Positions 25,620 through 35,736 are shown, numbered from the stretch's first letter. The stretch: DNA of 64,000 nucleotides from Thomasclavelia ramosa DSM 1402 (GCF_014131695.1 NZ_CP036346.1:1364001-1428000); one strand, 5' to 3'. The notes: generated by a model not told the origin, from the sequence alone. Numbers and translations: made by a program.

Positions 25620-26544
25620 TACAACCTTGATAATAATCTTTAGCAACCATTAATTTATCAATATCATTTAAGATAGTTACTTTACGAATTGACCATAAGG
25701 GAGCGACTAAATCTGAAATATTTCCATCTCCGGTTAATCTTTCAATAACAATATTTTCTGGGATGTAACTTAATTGTTTGACAACTAAATCAATATATTC
25801 GTCACGACTCAGGATTTTAAAAGGCTGTTGTAAATATAACTGATGTAATTTTGTTTTTTCAATGACATAAAGCATATGGATCTTTAAGGCTTGAATGTCC
25901 AACTGCCCAACCGCCTTTGCTGTTTCAAGCATCATTTCATATGTTTCACCAGGTAGACCATTGATAATATGTACACAGACATTAATTTTTAATTTTCGTA
26001 ATTTATTCAAGCCGTCTAGGAAGTCTTGATAATTATGGCCACGATTGATTAGTTCACCTGTTTGATCGTGAATGGTCTGTAAACCTAATTCGACCCATAA
26101 ATCGCAGCGATTATTAACTTCTGCTAAATAATTTAAAACATCGGTTTCCAAGCAGTCTGGCCGAGTTGCGATGCTGATTGCAACCACATTTTTTTTATTG
26201 ATAAATGGCTCGATACAAGCTTTGATTTTTTTTAATGGGCCGTATGTATTAGTATTGGCTTGAAAATAAGCAATATATTTACAATTTGGCCATTTATTTT
26301 GAAGAAGCAAACTAACATTACTAAATTGTATTTCTAATGAATCCTGGATATTTCCGGCAAAATCACCTGAACCAGTGCTGCTACAAAAAATACAGCCGCC
26401 CGTGCCTTTAGTACCGTCGCGATTTGGACAAGTAAAGCCCGCATTCAAACTAACTTTGGCAACTTTACTTTGATATTTATTTTTCAGATAATAATTAAAA
26501 GTATGATAGCGTTTATTATCATCACTATATTTAAATAAGTTCAT
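25600..26544 (-). CDS. Radical SAM protein, YhcC/TIGR01212-type
   Basis: Radical SAM enzyme of 314 residues. The cluster-binding region is the unusual one of the YhcC family, in which the cysteines lie in GFTCPNRDGTKGTGGCIFCS. It is followed by YFQANTNTYGPL and SIATRPDCLETDVLNYLAE, both typical of this family. The reaction is unknown. The start at 26544 has GGTGATAAA immediately upstream. Monocistronic, with its stop inside the terminator shared with hpf, and divergent from the ABC transporter pair with only 37 bases between. Confidence 0.88.
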   Translation of the reverse strand: MNLFKYSDDNKRYHTFNYYLKNKYQSKVAKVSLNAGFTCPNRDGTKGTGGCIFCSSTGSGDFAGNIQDSLEIQFSNVSLLLQNKWPNCKYIAYFQANTNTYGPLKKIKACIEPFINKKNVVAISIATRPDCLETDVLNYLAEVNNRCDLWVELGLQTIHDQTGELINRGHNYQDFLDGLNKLRKLKINVCVHIINGLPGETYEMMLETAKAVGQLDIQALKIHMLYVIEKTKLHQLYLQQPFKILSRDEYIDLVVKQLSYIPENIVIERLTGDGNISDLVAPLWSIRKVTILNDIDKLMVAKDYYQGCKIKKPI

Positions 26545-26581
26545 TTTATCACCATTGCTATTATAACATAAGGAGGACGTT

Positions 26582-28426
26582 ATGGCATTACAACTTATTA
26601 ATATTACTAAATTTTATAAGTATGGAAAAAAGAGACAACGCGTTATTGATGATCTAACAATTAAATTTCCAAGTAGAGGGATGATAGGAATCATTGGTCA
26701 AAGTGGTACAGGGAAATCGACTTTGTTAAACATTATTGCGGGAATTGAGCGTCCATGCAATGGTCAGGTATTAATTGATGGGCATAGGCTCAACTATCAA
26801 CAAATTAGAATGTATCAACGTGATTATATTAGTTATGTTTACCAATTTTATAATTTAGTCAATGCTTTAACAATAAAAGAGAATTTAATCTTAATTACAA
26901 AAATAAAAGGTATTGATTTAAAGCAAGTGTCTGGTCAATTGGAGGAGTATTGTCGAACTTTAAAAGTAGTTGAATTGTTGGAAAGATATCCCGATGAACT
27001 ATCGGGTGGTCAAAAGCAGCGAATTGGATTGGTTCGAGCTTTCTTGTGTAATACACCAATTCTTTTAGCAGATGAACCAACTGGAGCATTAAATGATAAA
27101 TTAAGTATTGAAGTGATGAGACTTTTAAAAAGGTATGCCAAGGAGCATTTAGTGATTGTTATTTCGCATAATTCTCGATTAATTAAACAATATACAAAAA
27201 TGATTGTAGATCTTGATAAAAAAAAGAATTATTATAATTTTAGTAATGAACGATATCATAAATATTCACCAATAATCATAAAAAAGCAGCTAGGTCGACT
27301 GCTTTTTTATTGTAAAAGGCAACTCAAATATCAATTTAAAAAGATAATAATGATGTTTGTATCACAAATATTTATTATTCTAGCTTTTGTTTTATTATTA
27401 AGTGCTTTTAATGGTGGATGGCAATATTTAGAAAAAAAATTTGAAGAAGACCCATTAAAAAGAGTTATTGAAGTTTCAAAAAATGATTATATTAATAATA
27501 TCTTTGAACGCAAAGAAATTAAAAAATTTGAGAAGAATAATAAAATAGCAAATGTTGCTTACAAATTAGTATTTAGTAATGGAATTTTAAGCAGTTATGA
27601 TGAAGAGTTAGACGTTGAGGTATATCAGATATTTAAAACTAAAAAGTTAGATTATATTTCTGGGAAATATCCTTCAAAAGAGAATCAAATATTAATTAAT
27701 CAGACAACGGCAAAGAAGTATAAATTAAAAATAGGCGAGAGAATTAATTTTGAAATTAATGATGATGAATATGAATTCACTATTAGTGGAATCATTAATG
27801 ATCATATTAATATAGGGGTTAATCTTTATTTAGAACAACAGTATTTAGAAGAAGAGTTAAGTGATGATTGCCTGGATAAAACAGTTTTAATATTTCATAG
27901 TGATCAAGTAGATGCTGTGATAAAAGAATATCAAAAAGATTATTTGCTGATTAATCTACACGGTGATTATATTGACAACTATCGATCAATTTTTGATATC
28001 ACTAGATTTGTGATTTTCTTATTTATTGTAATTAGTTTTGCTATTTCATTAATTTTAATTTCAGTTATTCTTAAAACAATTTTTATTGAACGAAAAAGAG
28101 ATACTAGTCTTTTATTGGCTAATGGTCTTGGTAAAGGTAAAGCAATTAATTTATTTTGTCGTGAAGCAATTTTGATAGGAGGGCTGATTGGAAGTGCGGG
28201 AGCAATCTTAGCAATGGGCGTATTAAGATTAATTGAGCTATTTGATTTAAGTGATTATTTATTTAACATTCCAAGGTTGTTTGTCTTACCGAAATATATT
28301 TTTACAAAATATGATTTATATGTAGTGTTGATTGTTATTTATATAATTGCATGTTATTTAGCAGGGTTACAAGCTAGTCTTAAAATAAACAGAATGGATA
28401 TTAGCATATTGTTAAAGGAGAACTAA
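26582..28426 (+). CDS. ABC transporter, fused ATPase and FtsX/MacB-type permease (1)
   Basis: Protein of 614 residues. ATPase at residues 1-225 with Walker A GQSGTGKSTLLN, signature LSGGQKQRIGL, Walker B ILLADEPTGAL and H-loop VISHNS. The permease half has one helix near 255-275, a large extracytoplasmic loop, and three more helices near 470-490, 535-560 and 575-600. This is the four-helix MacB/FtsX layout. Such transporters use mechanotransmission to move or sense peptides, lipids or antibiotics at the outer face. The next gene is a paralogue two bases away, so the two probably form a heterodimer. GGAGG precedes the ATG. Confidence 0.88.
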   Translation: MALQLINITKFYKYGKKRQRVIDDLTIKFPSRGMIGIIGQSGTGKSTLLNIIAGIERPCNGQVLIDGHRLNYQQIRMYQRDYISYVYQFYNLVNALTIKENLILITKIKGIDLKQVSGQLEEYCRTLKVVELLERYPDELSGGQKQRIGLVRAFLCNTPILLADEPTGALNDKLSIEVMRLLKRYAKEHLVIVISHNSRLIKQYTKMIVDLDKKKNYYNFSNERYHKYSPIIIKKQLGRLLFYCKRQLKYQFKKIIMMFVSQIFIILAFVLLLSAFNGGWQYLEKKFEEDPLKRVIEVSKNDYINNIFERKEIKKFEKNNKIANVAYKLVFSNGILSSYDEELDVEVYQIFKTKKLDYISGKYPSKENQILINQTTAKKYKLKIGERINFEINDDEYEFTISGIINDHINIGVNLYLEQQYLEEELSDDCLDKTVLIFHSDQVDAVIKEYQKDYLLINLHGDYIDNYRSIFDITRFVIFLFIVISFAISLILISVILKTIFIERKRDTSLLLANGLGKGKAINLFCREAILIGGLIGSAGAILAMGVLRLIELFDLSDYLFNIPRLFVLPKYIFTKYDLYVVLIVIYIIACYLAGLQASLKINRMDISILLKEN

Positions 28427-28427
28427 A

Positions 28428-30299
28428 ATGCTGGAAATTAAAAATTTAACTAAAAGATATGATGAAACTATTATTAAAAATTTAAACATAATATTACCAA
28501 GTACGGGATTGATCATAATAGTAGGAAATTCTGGATGCGGAAAAACAACATTATTAAATCTAATTGGTGGAATAGATCAAGATTATGAAGGAGAAATATT
28601 ATTTGATCATCAAGATATTCGAAAAATTAAAAAGTATTGTCGTAGGCATATTGGTTTTATTTTTCAGGATTTCAATTTAATTAATTGGCTAAATGTCAAA
28701 GAAAATTATTTGTTAGCAAAATTTTTTACTAAAATTTCATATAAAAGAGCAGTTGAAGATCAAGAAGAAAAATTAGAACTCCGAAAACTGAATAAAAAAA
28801 GGGTCAAAATCTTATCTGGTGGACAAAAACAACGGGTTGCATTACTTCGGGCGATGATTAAAAATGTTGATATTTTATTGTGTGATGAGCCAACAGGTTC
28901 TCTAGATGATAAAAATGCAAAGATGGTTTTTGAATTATTACATGCAGAAGCTAAGGAACGACTTGTCATTGTTATAACACACAATGAGCAATTAGCTTAT
29001 CAATATGCTGATCAATGCTTTTCTATGCAAAATGGACAATTGATTGGGAAGTATCGCCGGGATAAAAATAATCATTTTTATTCGCGTTTAGTCAAACAGC
29101 ATTCACCATTAAAATTATATCAACTGGCATTGTTACAATATCGTGCTAATTTGGGTAGAAATTTAAAAATATCATCTGGTATTACAGTAGCTTTGATTTG
29201 TATTATGATTACCTTTACACTGAGTGGATCATTACAAACCCAAATAAAAAGACAGCTTGATTCTATATTTCCAAATCAACTAATTTCGATTCAGAATGTA
29301 CATAAAAAATTACTTAGTTATCATGAGTTACTTTCATTATCAAATTTAGATATGAATGAATTTATCTATGGGGAACCAGCCGATTATGAATTTATGGGAG
29401 TATCACTGCAAAGTGATTATGAAGTTGAAAAAACAATTTATATCAGTGATATGACTAAACCAATAAAAAGTAGGAATTTGGAAATAGGACGTGAAACAAA
29501 AAATAGTAATGAAATAGTTTTATCAAAAACAACGGCAACACATCTTAATCCTGATTATCAAAAATTATTGAATCAACAATTATATGGATATTATTTAAAG
29601 GACGATCAAATTAAAGGAGTCTCACTCACTGTTGTTGGAATAGGGAAAGATGTAACTACTTTTGACACAATCTATATTAATGAATTAGCTAATCTCGATC
29701 ATATTAGCCAAGCTTTTGCGATTGATAAGAAACAATTATTGTTTCAATTAGCTATGATCAATTTAAATAGCAAAGCGGATCTTGATGATCTTTTAATGGA
29801 TTTAGAAGATCAGTATAGTCAATTTGAATTTAAAGTTGCAGGAGAAAATATTAATGAAAGAATAGATACATTTATGTTACAAATTCAAAGAGTTCTTTTA
29901 CTATTTTCTTTATTGGCTATAGTAGCAGCATGTTTCTTAATTGGGGAAGTGTTATATTTGTCTGTTATAGAAAAAACAAAAGATATCGGTATTTTTAAAT
30001 GTATGGGTGCGAGTAAATTACAGATCATGAATTTAGTTTTATTAGAAAGTTTTACTTTAATTAGTGGAGCGTTTATCTGCTCTTATGTATTTTTTTATCA
30101 ATTAGTTAATTTAATTAATCAGCTTGTTGAAAATGAGCTGCAGCTTGATTTATCAGGAGTGTTTATTCAAATTGATTATCAGTTAGTAATTGCTATCTAT
30201 TTAGGAGCATTATGTTTTGGATTGTGCAGTAGCTATATTCCCGCCTTTTTGGCAGGCCGGTTAGATCCTATTAAAGCATTAAAACAACCAAATTATTAG
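28428..30299 (+). CDS. ABC transporter, fused ATPase and FtsX/MacB-type permease (2)
   Basis: Protein of 623 residues, the partner of the preceding gene. ATPase part with Walker A GNSGCGKTTLLN, signature LSGGQKQRVAL, Walker B LLCDEPTGSL and H-loop VITHNEQ. The permease half has a first helix near 245-265, a long loop, then helices near 485-510, 535-560 and 580-605. The FtsX-type segment EKTKDIGIFKCMGASKLQI lies between them. Only two bases separate the genes and the ribosome binding site AAAGGAG is within the first gene, so they are co-translated. No two-component system or lantibiotic gene is adjacent, so the substrate remains open. Confidence 0.88.
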   Translation: MLEIKNLTKRYDETIIKNLNIILPSTGLIIIVGNSGCGKTTLLNLIGGIDQDYEGEILFDHQDIRKIKKYCRRHIGFIFQDFNLINWLNVKENYLLAKFFTKISYKRAVEDQEEKLELRKLNKKRVKILSGGQKQRVALLRAMIKNVDILLCDEPTGSLDDKNAKMVFELLHAEAKERLVIVITHNEQLAYQYADQCFSMQNGQLIGKYRRDKNNHFYSRLVKQHSPLKLYQLALLQYRANLGRNLKISSGITVALICIMITFTLSGSLQTQIKRQLDSIFPNQLISIQNVHKKLLSYHELLSLSNLDMNEFIYGEPADYEFMGVSLQSDYEVEKTIYISDMTKPIKSRNLEIGRETKNSNEIVLSKTTATHLNPDYQKLLNQQLYGYYLKDDQIKGVSLTVVGIGKDVTTFDTIYINELANLDHISQAFAIDKKQLLFQLAMINLNSKADLDDLLMDLEDQYSQFEFKVAGENINERIDTFMLQIQRVLLLFSLLAIVAACFLIGEVLYLSVIEKTKDIGIFKCMGASKLQIMNLVLLESFTLISGAFICSYVFFYQLVNLINQLVENELQLDLSGVFIQIDYQLVIAIYLGALCFGLCSSYIPAFLAGRLDPIKALKQPNY

Positions 30300-30311
30300 T
30301 AATAAAATTTG

Positions 30312-30339
30312 TTGCATATCAGCCTTTTTATGTTATAAT
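30312..30339 (+). promoter_or_regulatory. Promoter of leuS
   Basis: TTGCAT (30312-30317), 16 bases, TATAAT (30334-30339) with TGT before it as extended -10. Confidence 0.75.
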
Positions 30340-30345
30340 ATTCTA

Positions 30346-30575
30346 GTATTTGAAAGTCGATGAATAGGACTAGTAGTAATTGACGTTTTTTATAGAGAAT
30401 CAGTGGCTGGTGGAAACTGATAAAACGGGTTATGAACTCACCTAGGAGATGCAGCGGGGAATTAAGTAGTCGTTGTCGTTAACTGCGTTAAAGTTTTGAG
30501 GGCTAGGTCTTTTAGACTTGGAACTAAGGTGGTAACGCGATTAAAAGTCGTCCTTAGATAGGATGATTTTTTTAT
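30346..30575 (+). promoter_or_regulatory. T-box leader for leuS, Leu specifier CTC
   Basis: The leader shows the T-box stem I features (AGAGAATCAGTGGCTGGTGG followed by AAACTGAT). The specifier position is GAACTCA with CTC (Leu) at 30437-30439. The T-box sequence AAGGTGGTAACGCG is at 30526-30539, with UGGU (30530-30533) to pair with the uncharged NCCA end. The terminator TCGTCCT/AGGATGA (30548-30566) before a T-run completes it. Uncharged tRNA-Leu(GAG) should stabilise the antiterminator and switch leuS on. Confidence 0.93.
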
Positions 30576-30594
30576 TTTAAGGAGGAATTATAAA

Positions 30595-32991
30595 ATGCCG
30601 TTTGATCACAAACAAATCGAGCCGAAATGGCAAAAATATTGGGATGAGCATAAAACATTTAAAACAGACTGCTACGATGATAGTAAACCAAAATATTATT
30701 GTGTGGATATGTTTCCATATCCGTCAGGGAATGGTTTACATGTAGGGCATCCAGAAGGGTATACTGCAACAGATATTGTTTCAAGAATGAAAAGAATGCA
30801 AGGATACAATGTTTTACATCCAATGGGATTTGATTCATTTGGACTTCCTGCAGAGCAGTTTGCTATTCAAACAGGACATCATCCAGCTGAATTTACTAAA
30901 AAGAATATTGAGGTATTTAAGGGACAAATTAAATCTTTAGGTTTCTCATATGATTGGGATAGAGAAATCGCAACTAGTGATCCTGAATATTATAAATGGA
31001 CACAATGGATTTTTACAAAACTTTATGATGCCGGTCTTGCTTATGTAGATGAAATTCCTGTAAACTGGTGTCCAGAACTTAAAGCTGTTTTAGCAAATGA
31101 AGAAGTTATTGATGGAAAAAGTGAACGTGGGGGATATCCGGTTATCCGTAAGCCGATGCGGCAATGGGTTTTAAAAATTACTGAATATGCTGAAAGATTG
31201 CTTGAAGATTTAGATGATCTTGATTGGCCTGAAGCAACAAAACAAATGCAGCGAAATTGGATTGGAAAATCAGTTGGAGCTAATGTTGATTTTAGGATTG
31301 ATGGAACAGATAAAATATTTACAGTCTTTACAACTCGTTGCGACACTTTATTTGGTGCAACTTATTGTGTTATGGCACCTGAGCATCCATATGTAGCTGA
31401 AATTACTACATTGGAACAAAAAGAAGCTATTGAAGCTTATAAAGAAAGTTGTGCAAGTAAATCAGATTTAGAAAGAACTGAACTAAACAAAGATAAAACA
31501 GGTGTTTTTACAGGAGCGTATGCAATTAATCCTGTTAATGGTAAGAAAATTCCTATCTGGATTTCTGATTATGTACTAGCAAGTTATGGAACTGGTGCAA
31601 TTATGGCAGTACCAGCACATGATGATCGCGATTGGGAATTTGCTAAAAAGTTTGGAATTGAGATCATACCTGTTTTAGAAGGCGGAAATATTGAAGAAGC
31701 CGCTTATACTGAAGATGGATTACATATTAATTCTCAATGGTTAGATGGACTAGGAAAACAAGAAGCGATTGATAAGATGATTGCCTGGTTAGAAGAGCAT
31801 AAGTGTGGAGAAAAGAAAATTTCTTATAAGTTAAGAGACTGGTTATTTTCTCGTCAACGTTATTGGGGTGAGCCAATTCCAATCGTACATATGGAAGATG
31901 GAACAATGAGAACCGTTCCGGTTGAAGAATTACCATTAGAATTGCCAGCTACTAAGAATTTTCAACCCCATGATAGTGGTGAATCACCATTAGCTAACTG
32001 TGAAGATTGGTTGGAAGTAGAGATTGATGGTCAAAAAGGTCGTCGTGAAACTAATACAATGCCTCAATGGGCAGGATCTTGCTGGTACTATATTCGCTAT
32101 ATTGATCCACATAATAGTGAAGTTATTTGTGATCCTAAATTGTTAGAAAAGTGGTTGCCTGTTGATTTGTATGTAGGTGGTGCTGAGCATGCTGTATTAC
32201 ACTTACTATATTCTCGTTTTTGGCATAAAGTATTGTATGATGCTGGAGTAGTGAAATGTAAAGAGCCATGGCAAAGATTATTCCATCAAGGAATGATTCT
32301 TGGAGATAATAATGAAAAAATGTCTAAATCACGTGGTAATGTTGTTAATCCTGATGATATTGTTGCTTCTCATGGTGCAGATTCATTAAGATTATATGAG
32401 ATGTTTATGGGACCATTGGAAGCTGCTCTTCCTTGGTCAACAAATGGATTAGACGGTTCACGTAAATGGTTAGATCGGGTATATCGTTTATTTATCGAAC
32501 AAGATAAATTAAGTGATGAAAATGATCATAGTCTTGACCGTGTATATCATCAAACAGTTAAAAAGGTTACAGATGATTTTGAAACATTAGGATTTAATAC
32601 TGCTATTTCACAAATGATGATCTTCATTAATGAATGCTATAAAGCAGAGACAGTATATAAAGAGTATGCATTTAATTTTATCAAAATGCTTTCTTGCATT
32701 GCTCCTCATATTTGTGAAGAAATGTGGCAAATGTTGGGACATGATAGTTCGATTGCATATGAAACTTGGCCAACATATGATGAAAATATGTTAGTGAGCG
32801 AGACAGTTGAAATGGGTGTTCAAGTTAACGGGAAACTTAGAGCCAAGATTCAAGTGACTAAAGATACTGATGATGAAGCTGTGAAGGAAATTGCGTTTGA
32901 ACAAGAAAATGTTAAAGCTCATACTGAGGGTAAAAATATTGTAAAAGTGATTGTTGTAAAAAACAAAATTGTCAATATTGTTGTTAAATAG
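30595..32991 (+). CDS. leuS: Leucyl-tRNA synthetase
   Basis: Class Ia synthetase of 798 residues charging tRNA-Leu. The HIGH-type motif is HVGH at residues 49-52 ([12 protein letters not shown]). The editing domain lies roughly at residues 220-390, with [14 protein letters not shown] and [20 protein letters not shown] (cut). KMSKS is at 575-579. The anticodon-binding domain and the C-terminal LeuS extension finish the protein. GGAGG lies upstream. Expression is controlled by the T-box leader ahead of it. The IS3-family remnant begins only a few bases after the stop codon. Confidence 0.98.
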   Translation: MPFDHKQIEPKWQKYWDEHKTFKTDCYDDSKPKYYCVDMFPYPSGNGLHVGHPEGYTATDIVSRMKRMQGYNVLHPMGFDSFGLPAEQFAIQTGHHPAEFTKKNIEVFKGQIKSLGFSYDWDREIATSDPEYYKWTQWIFTKLYDAGLAYVDEIPVNWCPELKAVLANEEVIDGKSERGGYPVIRKPMRQWVLKITEYAERLLEDLDDLDWPEATKQMQRNWIGKSVGANVDFRIDGTDKIFTVFTTRCDTLFGATYCVMAPEHPYVAEITTLEQKEAIEAYKESCASKSDLERTELNKDKTGVFTGAYAINPVNGKKIPIWISDYVLASYGTGAIMAVPAHDDRDWEFAKKFGIEIIPVLEGGNIEEAAYTEDGLHINSQWLDGLGKQEAIDKMIAWLEEHKCGEKKISYKLRDWLFSRQRYWGEPIPIVHMEDGTMRTVPVEELPLELPATKNFQPHDSGESPLANCEDWLEVEIDGQKGRRETNTMPQWAGSCWYYIRYIDPHNSEVICDPKLLEKWLPVDLYVGGAEHAVLHLLYSRFWHKVLYDAGVVKCKEPWQRLFHQGMILGDNNEKMSKSRGNVVNPDDIVASHGADSLRLYEMFMGPLEAALPWSTNGLDGSRKWLDRVYRLFIEQDKLSDENDHSLDRVYHQTVKKVTDDFETLGFNTAISQMMIFINECYKAETVYKEYAFNFIKMLSCIAPHICEEMWQMLGHDSSIAYETWPTYDENMLVSETVEMGVQVNGKLRAKIQVTKDTDDEAVKEIAFEQENVKAHTEGKNIVKVIVVKNKIVNIVVK

Positions 32992-33026
32992 TTATAAATA
33001 AAGGAAACTGTAACGCATTAAAATTG

Positions 33027-33089
33027 ATATGCTTCTTTCTGGGGAGACAAGTGAAATAATAAAAACTTGTCACTTAGGAGGAAGCATAT
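33027..33089 (+). promoter_or_regulatory. Hairpin sequestering the IS transposase ribosome binding site
   Basis: ATATGCTTCTTTCT (33027-33040) pairs along all 14 positions (two G-U) with AGGAGGAAGCATAT (33076-33089). The latter contains the Shine-Dalgarno for the ATG at 33093. An inner 7-bp stem, GACAAGT (33046-33052) with ACTTGTC (33065-33071), extends it. Confidence 0.75.
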
Positions 33090-33092
33090 TTT

Positions 33093-33742
33093 ATGTCTAA
33101 AAGAAAAATATCCATTGAGGATAAGGTATATGCTGTAAATTTGTATCTAGATGGAAAAGAAAGCCAAAATCGAATTGTATCTATGTTTGGTGTCAGCAAG
33201 CTGTTTTAGATTATTTAGATGGTCGTGGTTCCTTGGATGATATTTGTAAAAAATACGGAATTTGTCCAAGATTGAAGTTACAACTCTGGATAAAGAAGTA
33301 TAATAATCATGAAGAGTTAAAATCATCTGAAATAGGAGAACACACTATTATGACAAAAGGAAGAAAAACTGCATTTGGAGGTTGTACAGAGAAAGCTCTG
33401 AAAACGAACAAAAAAACAGACGGATTACTGATGAGATTGAAAAGCTCCATACAGAGTCACCAGATAGAGGATAATGAAGAATTAGAGATGATCTAGAATG
33501 TTATCATGACATTGATGTTAATGATAAACGAGTACTACGTACTACTTAATATCAAATCAACTATTAAATACTCTACTAATGGATGTACAGGACAGGCTGT
33601 AAATCCTCAATATATAGCTAAAAATTTACTTAATCGAGAGTTTACTACCGATGCACTAAATGAGAAACGGCTCACAGATGTAACAGAATTCCATTATTAT
33701 ATCAGAATCGAAAAACATAAAATTTATTTGCAAATCGCATAA
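33093..33742 (+). pseudogene. IS3-family transposase orfA/orfB, multiply disrupted
   Basis: Starts MSKRKISIEDKVYAVNLYL, the standard HTH start of IS150-type orfA proteins, and stops after 38 codons (33207). The frame then shifts and skips part of the gene to continue as AVLDYLDGRGSLDDICKKYG, followed by MTKGRKTAFGG, both from the second HTH half. After another gap come orfB scraps: RRITDEIEKLHTESPDRG, then DDLECYHDIDVNDKRVLR. NPQYIAKNLLNREFTTDAL and LTDVTEFHYYI follow in a third frame. No integrase catalytic residues (DDE) are complete. The two short open frames at 33233-33496 and 33506-33742 are parts of this pseudogene. Confidence 0.82.
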
Positions 33743-33905
33743 AAACTGCCAGTAGATAATCTACCGGCAGGAAAAATTTTATATTTTTTCAATTGTCTAT
33801 TTGACAGGTTGCAGTTCACTTTAGACGTTACAGCCTTTTTTAAATACATTATTAATTTTATTGTATACTAATGAGAATTATATATAAAACAATAATATAT
33901 AGTTT

Positions 33906-35651
33906 TTAGCTATTTTTCATATAAGTCACTAATTGATCAACGGATATACCATGTTGAGCTAATAATTCATCAGCATTAAAATCAGTATGAAAGGCCTTGG
34001 AGATACCATAATTCTTGACTTTCATCTCTGTCATACCGTAGAAACTGCTTATTCTGTGCCCATATCCACCTTCTAATTCACCATCTTCTAAAGTAATAAT
34101 AAGACGATGATTATTAGTCAAGTCATTTAGTAATTCTTCATCTAAACCTGTTAGAAATTTTGGATTTATTACAGTGATATTTTTACCGGTATCCTCTTTG
34201 TATTTTTGAGCTGTTTTTAAGGCTAATGGAAGCAGATTACTTACTCCGATAATAGCAATATCATTACCTTGTTGAACAATTTGAGATTTATTATGGATAG
34301 AGTAATCAGTTGTGTCTTCTTGACCACTTTCAATCATTTGTACTGGGACTCTGATTGCAATTGGATGATCTTTTTGGGTAGTTGCATATTTAAACATTTG
34401 TAAATACTCTTCTTTAGTTGTCGGCGCTAAATAGATTAAATTTGGAATATGTGCAAACATTGCAATATCACATAAAGCTATATGAGTATTTGAATTCATC
34501 CCATAGACTCCAGCGGATAGAACAAGAATTGTTGCTGGATTATTGTTCAGACATAAATCGTGAGATAGCTGATCATATGTACGTTGTAAAAAAGGAGCAA
34601 AAGTTCCAAAGACAGGTATTCCGCCATTTTTAGCAATCCCGCTAATCATTGCCATAGCATTTTCTTCAGCAATGCCAACATCAATAAATTGTCCACGTTC
34701 GACATATTCTTTTCTTACAGGTTCGATGAATCCTAGCCCCATCGGTGTACCGGCATTTACAACAATAGCCTTTTTATTTGCATTTAATAAGTTAGTCAAG
34801 CTATCGAATAGGGTTTGATCATCTTCATCAACAAATTTATATGTTCCATCAGCAACATTAAATGGACCACCAGCATGCCAAGCTTCCTTGTTTACCTCTG
34901 CATATGGTAATCCTTTTCCCTTGATTGTATGGATATGCAATACGATAGGGTGATCGATATTTTTAACACTTTCAAATAATTCAATTAATTTTTCGATATC
35001 ATGCCCATCATCTAAGTATTTATAATCAAGACCAAATGATGTAAATATATTGTTATTACTTGTTCCGTTAGTGTCTCGTAATTCTTTAAGCGTTTGATAA
35101 ATACCGCCATGATTTTCGGCAATACTTTGATCATTGTCATTAACGATAATGATCAAGTTTTTATTATATTCGCCTGCATAATCGATAGCTTCTAGTGCTT
35201 CTCCACCTGATAAAGAACCATCGCCAATAATAGCGATAATATTTTCGGCTTTTTTATTCAAATCTCTTCCAATTGCTAACCCAAGAGCAAGTGATACAGA
35301 TGTAGAAGTGTGACCAATTGTAAACATGTCATGTTCACTTTCAAGTGGGTTGGTATATCCTGTTACGTCATGGAAATGTTCTTCATCTAGAAATGCCTCT
35401 TTTCTGCCGGTCAATATTTTGTGTGGATAAGACTGATGGGAAACATCAAAAACGAATTTATCATTTGGTGAATCAAAAACATAATGTAAAGCTACTGTCA
35501 TTTCTACCATCCCTAAATTGGGACCACTATGTCCGCCGGCTTTACTAATCTTATTAATCAATGCTGCTCTAACTTCGTTAGCAAGTTCTTTTAATTCTTT
35601 TCTATTCAATTTTTTAAGATCGTTTGTATCGTCTATTTTTTCTAAAAACAT
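33906..35651 (-). CDS. dxs: 1-deoxy-D-xylulose-5-phosphate synthase
   Basis: TPP-dependent enzyme of 581 residues condensing pyruvate and glyceraldehyde 3-phosphate, the first step of the MEP isoprenoid pathway. Diagnostic stretches are GGHSGPNLGMVEMTVALHYV (cut) and VFDVSHQSYPHKILTGR. The TPP motif GDGSLSGGEALEAIDYAG is followed by NDNDQSIAENHGG. A transketolase pyrimidine-binding domain contains DVGIAEENAMAMISGIAKNG. It is the short form common in Firmicutes (about 580 rather than 620 residues). GGGAGGT precedes the ATG. An unusual promoter with a dyad between -35 and -10 lies about 50 bases upstream. Confidence 0.95.
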   Translation of the reverse strand: MFLEKIDDTNDLKKLNRKELKELANEVRAALINKISKAGGHSGPNLGMVEMTVALHYVFDSPNDKFVFDVSHQSYPHKILTGRKEAFLDEEHFHDVTGYTNPLESEHDMFTIGHTSTSVSLALGLAIGRDLNKKAENIIAIIGDGSLSGGEALEAIDYAGEYNKNLIIIVNDNDQSIAENHGGIYQTLKELRDTNGTSNNNIFTSFGLDYKYLDDGHDIEKLIELFESVKNIDHPIVLHIHTIKGKGLPYAEVNKEAWHAGGPFNVADGTYKFVDEDDQTLFDSLTNLLNANKKAIVVNAGTPMGLGFIEPVRKEYVERGQFIDVGIAEENAMAMISGIAKNGGIPVFGTFAPFLQRTYDQLSHDLCLNNNPATILVLSAGVYGMNSNTHIALCDIAMFAHIPNLIYLAPTTKEEYLQMFKYATTQKDHPIAIRVPVQMIESGQEDTTDYSIHNKSQIVQQGNDIAIIGVSNLLPLALKTAQKYKEDTGKNITVINPKFLTGLDEELLNDLTNNHRLIITLEDGELEGGYGHRISSFYGMTEMKVKNYGISKAFHTDFNADELLAQHGISVDQLVTYMKNS

Positions 35652-35705
35652 ATTTACCTCCCATATAACTAGATACTATAAAAAATACTTTTTATAGGTG
35701 ATAAT

Positions 35706-35736
35706 ATCATACATCTTGAAGTTTACTTCAAGTCAA
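35706..35736 (-). promoter_or_regulatory. MerR-type promoter/operator upstream of dxs
   Basis: On the minus strand TTGACT (35731-35736) and TATGAT (35706-35711) are 19 bases apart. The spacer holds the dyad CTTGAAGT-AA-ACTTCAAG (8-bp arms, 35715-35732). A stretched 19-bp spacer with a centred inverted repeat is the signature of promoters controlled by MerR-family regulators. No merR gene is in the window. Confidence 0.6.

Larger units (their letters stand above)
33009..33832 (+). mobile_element. Decayed IS3-family (IS150-like) insertion sequence
   Basis: The element begins with TGTAACGCATTAAAA (33009-33023) and ends with TTTAGACGTTACA (to 33832). The outer TGTAACG/CGTTACA form short inverted ends with the TG...CA termini of the IS3 family. 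About 825 bases remain of an expected 1.4-1.5 kb. No clear target duplication is visible. Inside are scraps of orfA and the start of orfB; the DDE catalytic part is missing, so it is immobile. A 14-bp hairpin that buries the transposase ribosome binding site is still intact (33027-33089). A second hairpin, CTGCCAGTAGAT with ATCTACCGGCAG (33745-33769), lies near the right end. Confidence 0.7.

Noticed and set aside
33233-33742. Two short open frames as separate genes
   Set aside because: They are consecutive scraps of one disrupted IS3-family transposase.
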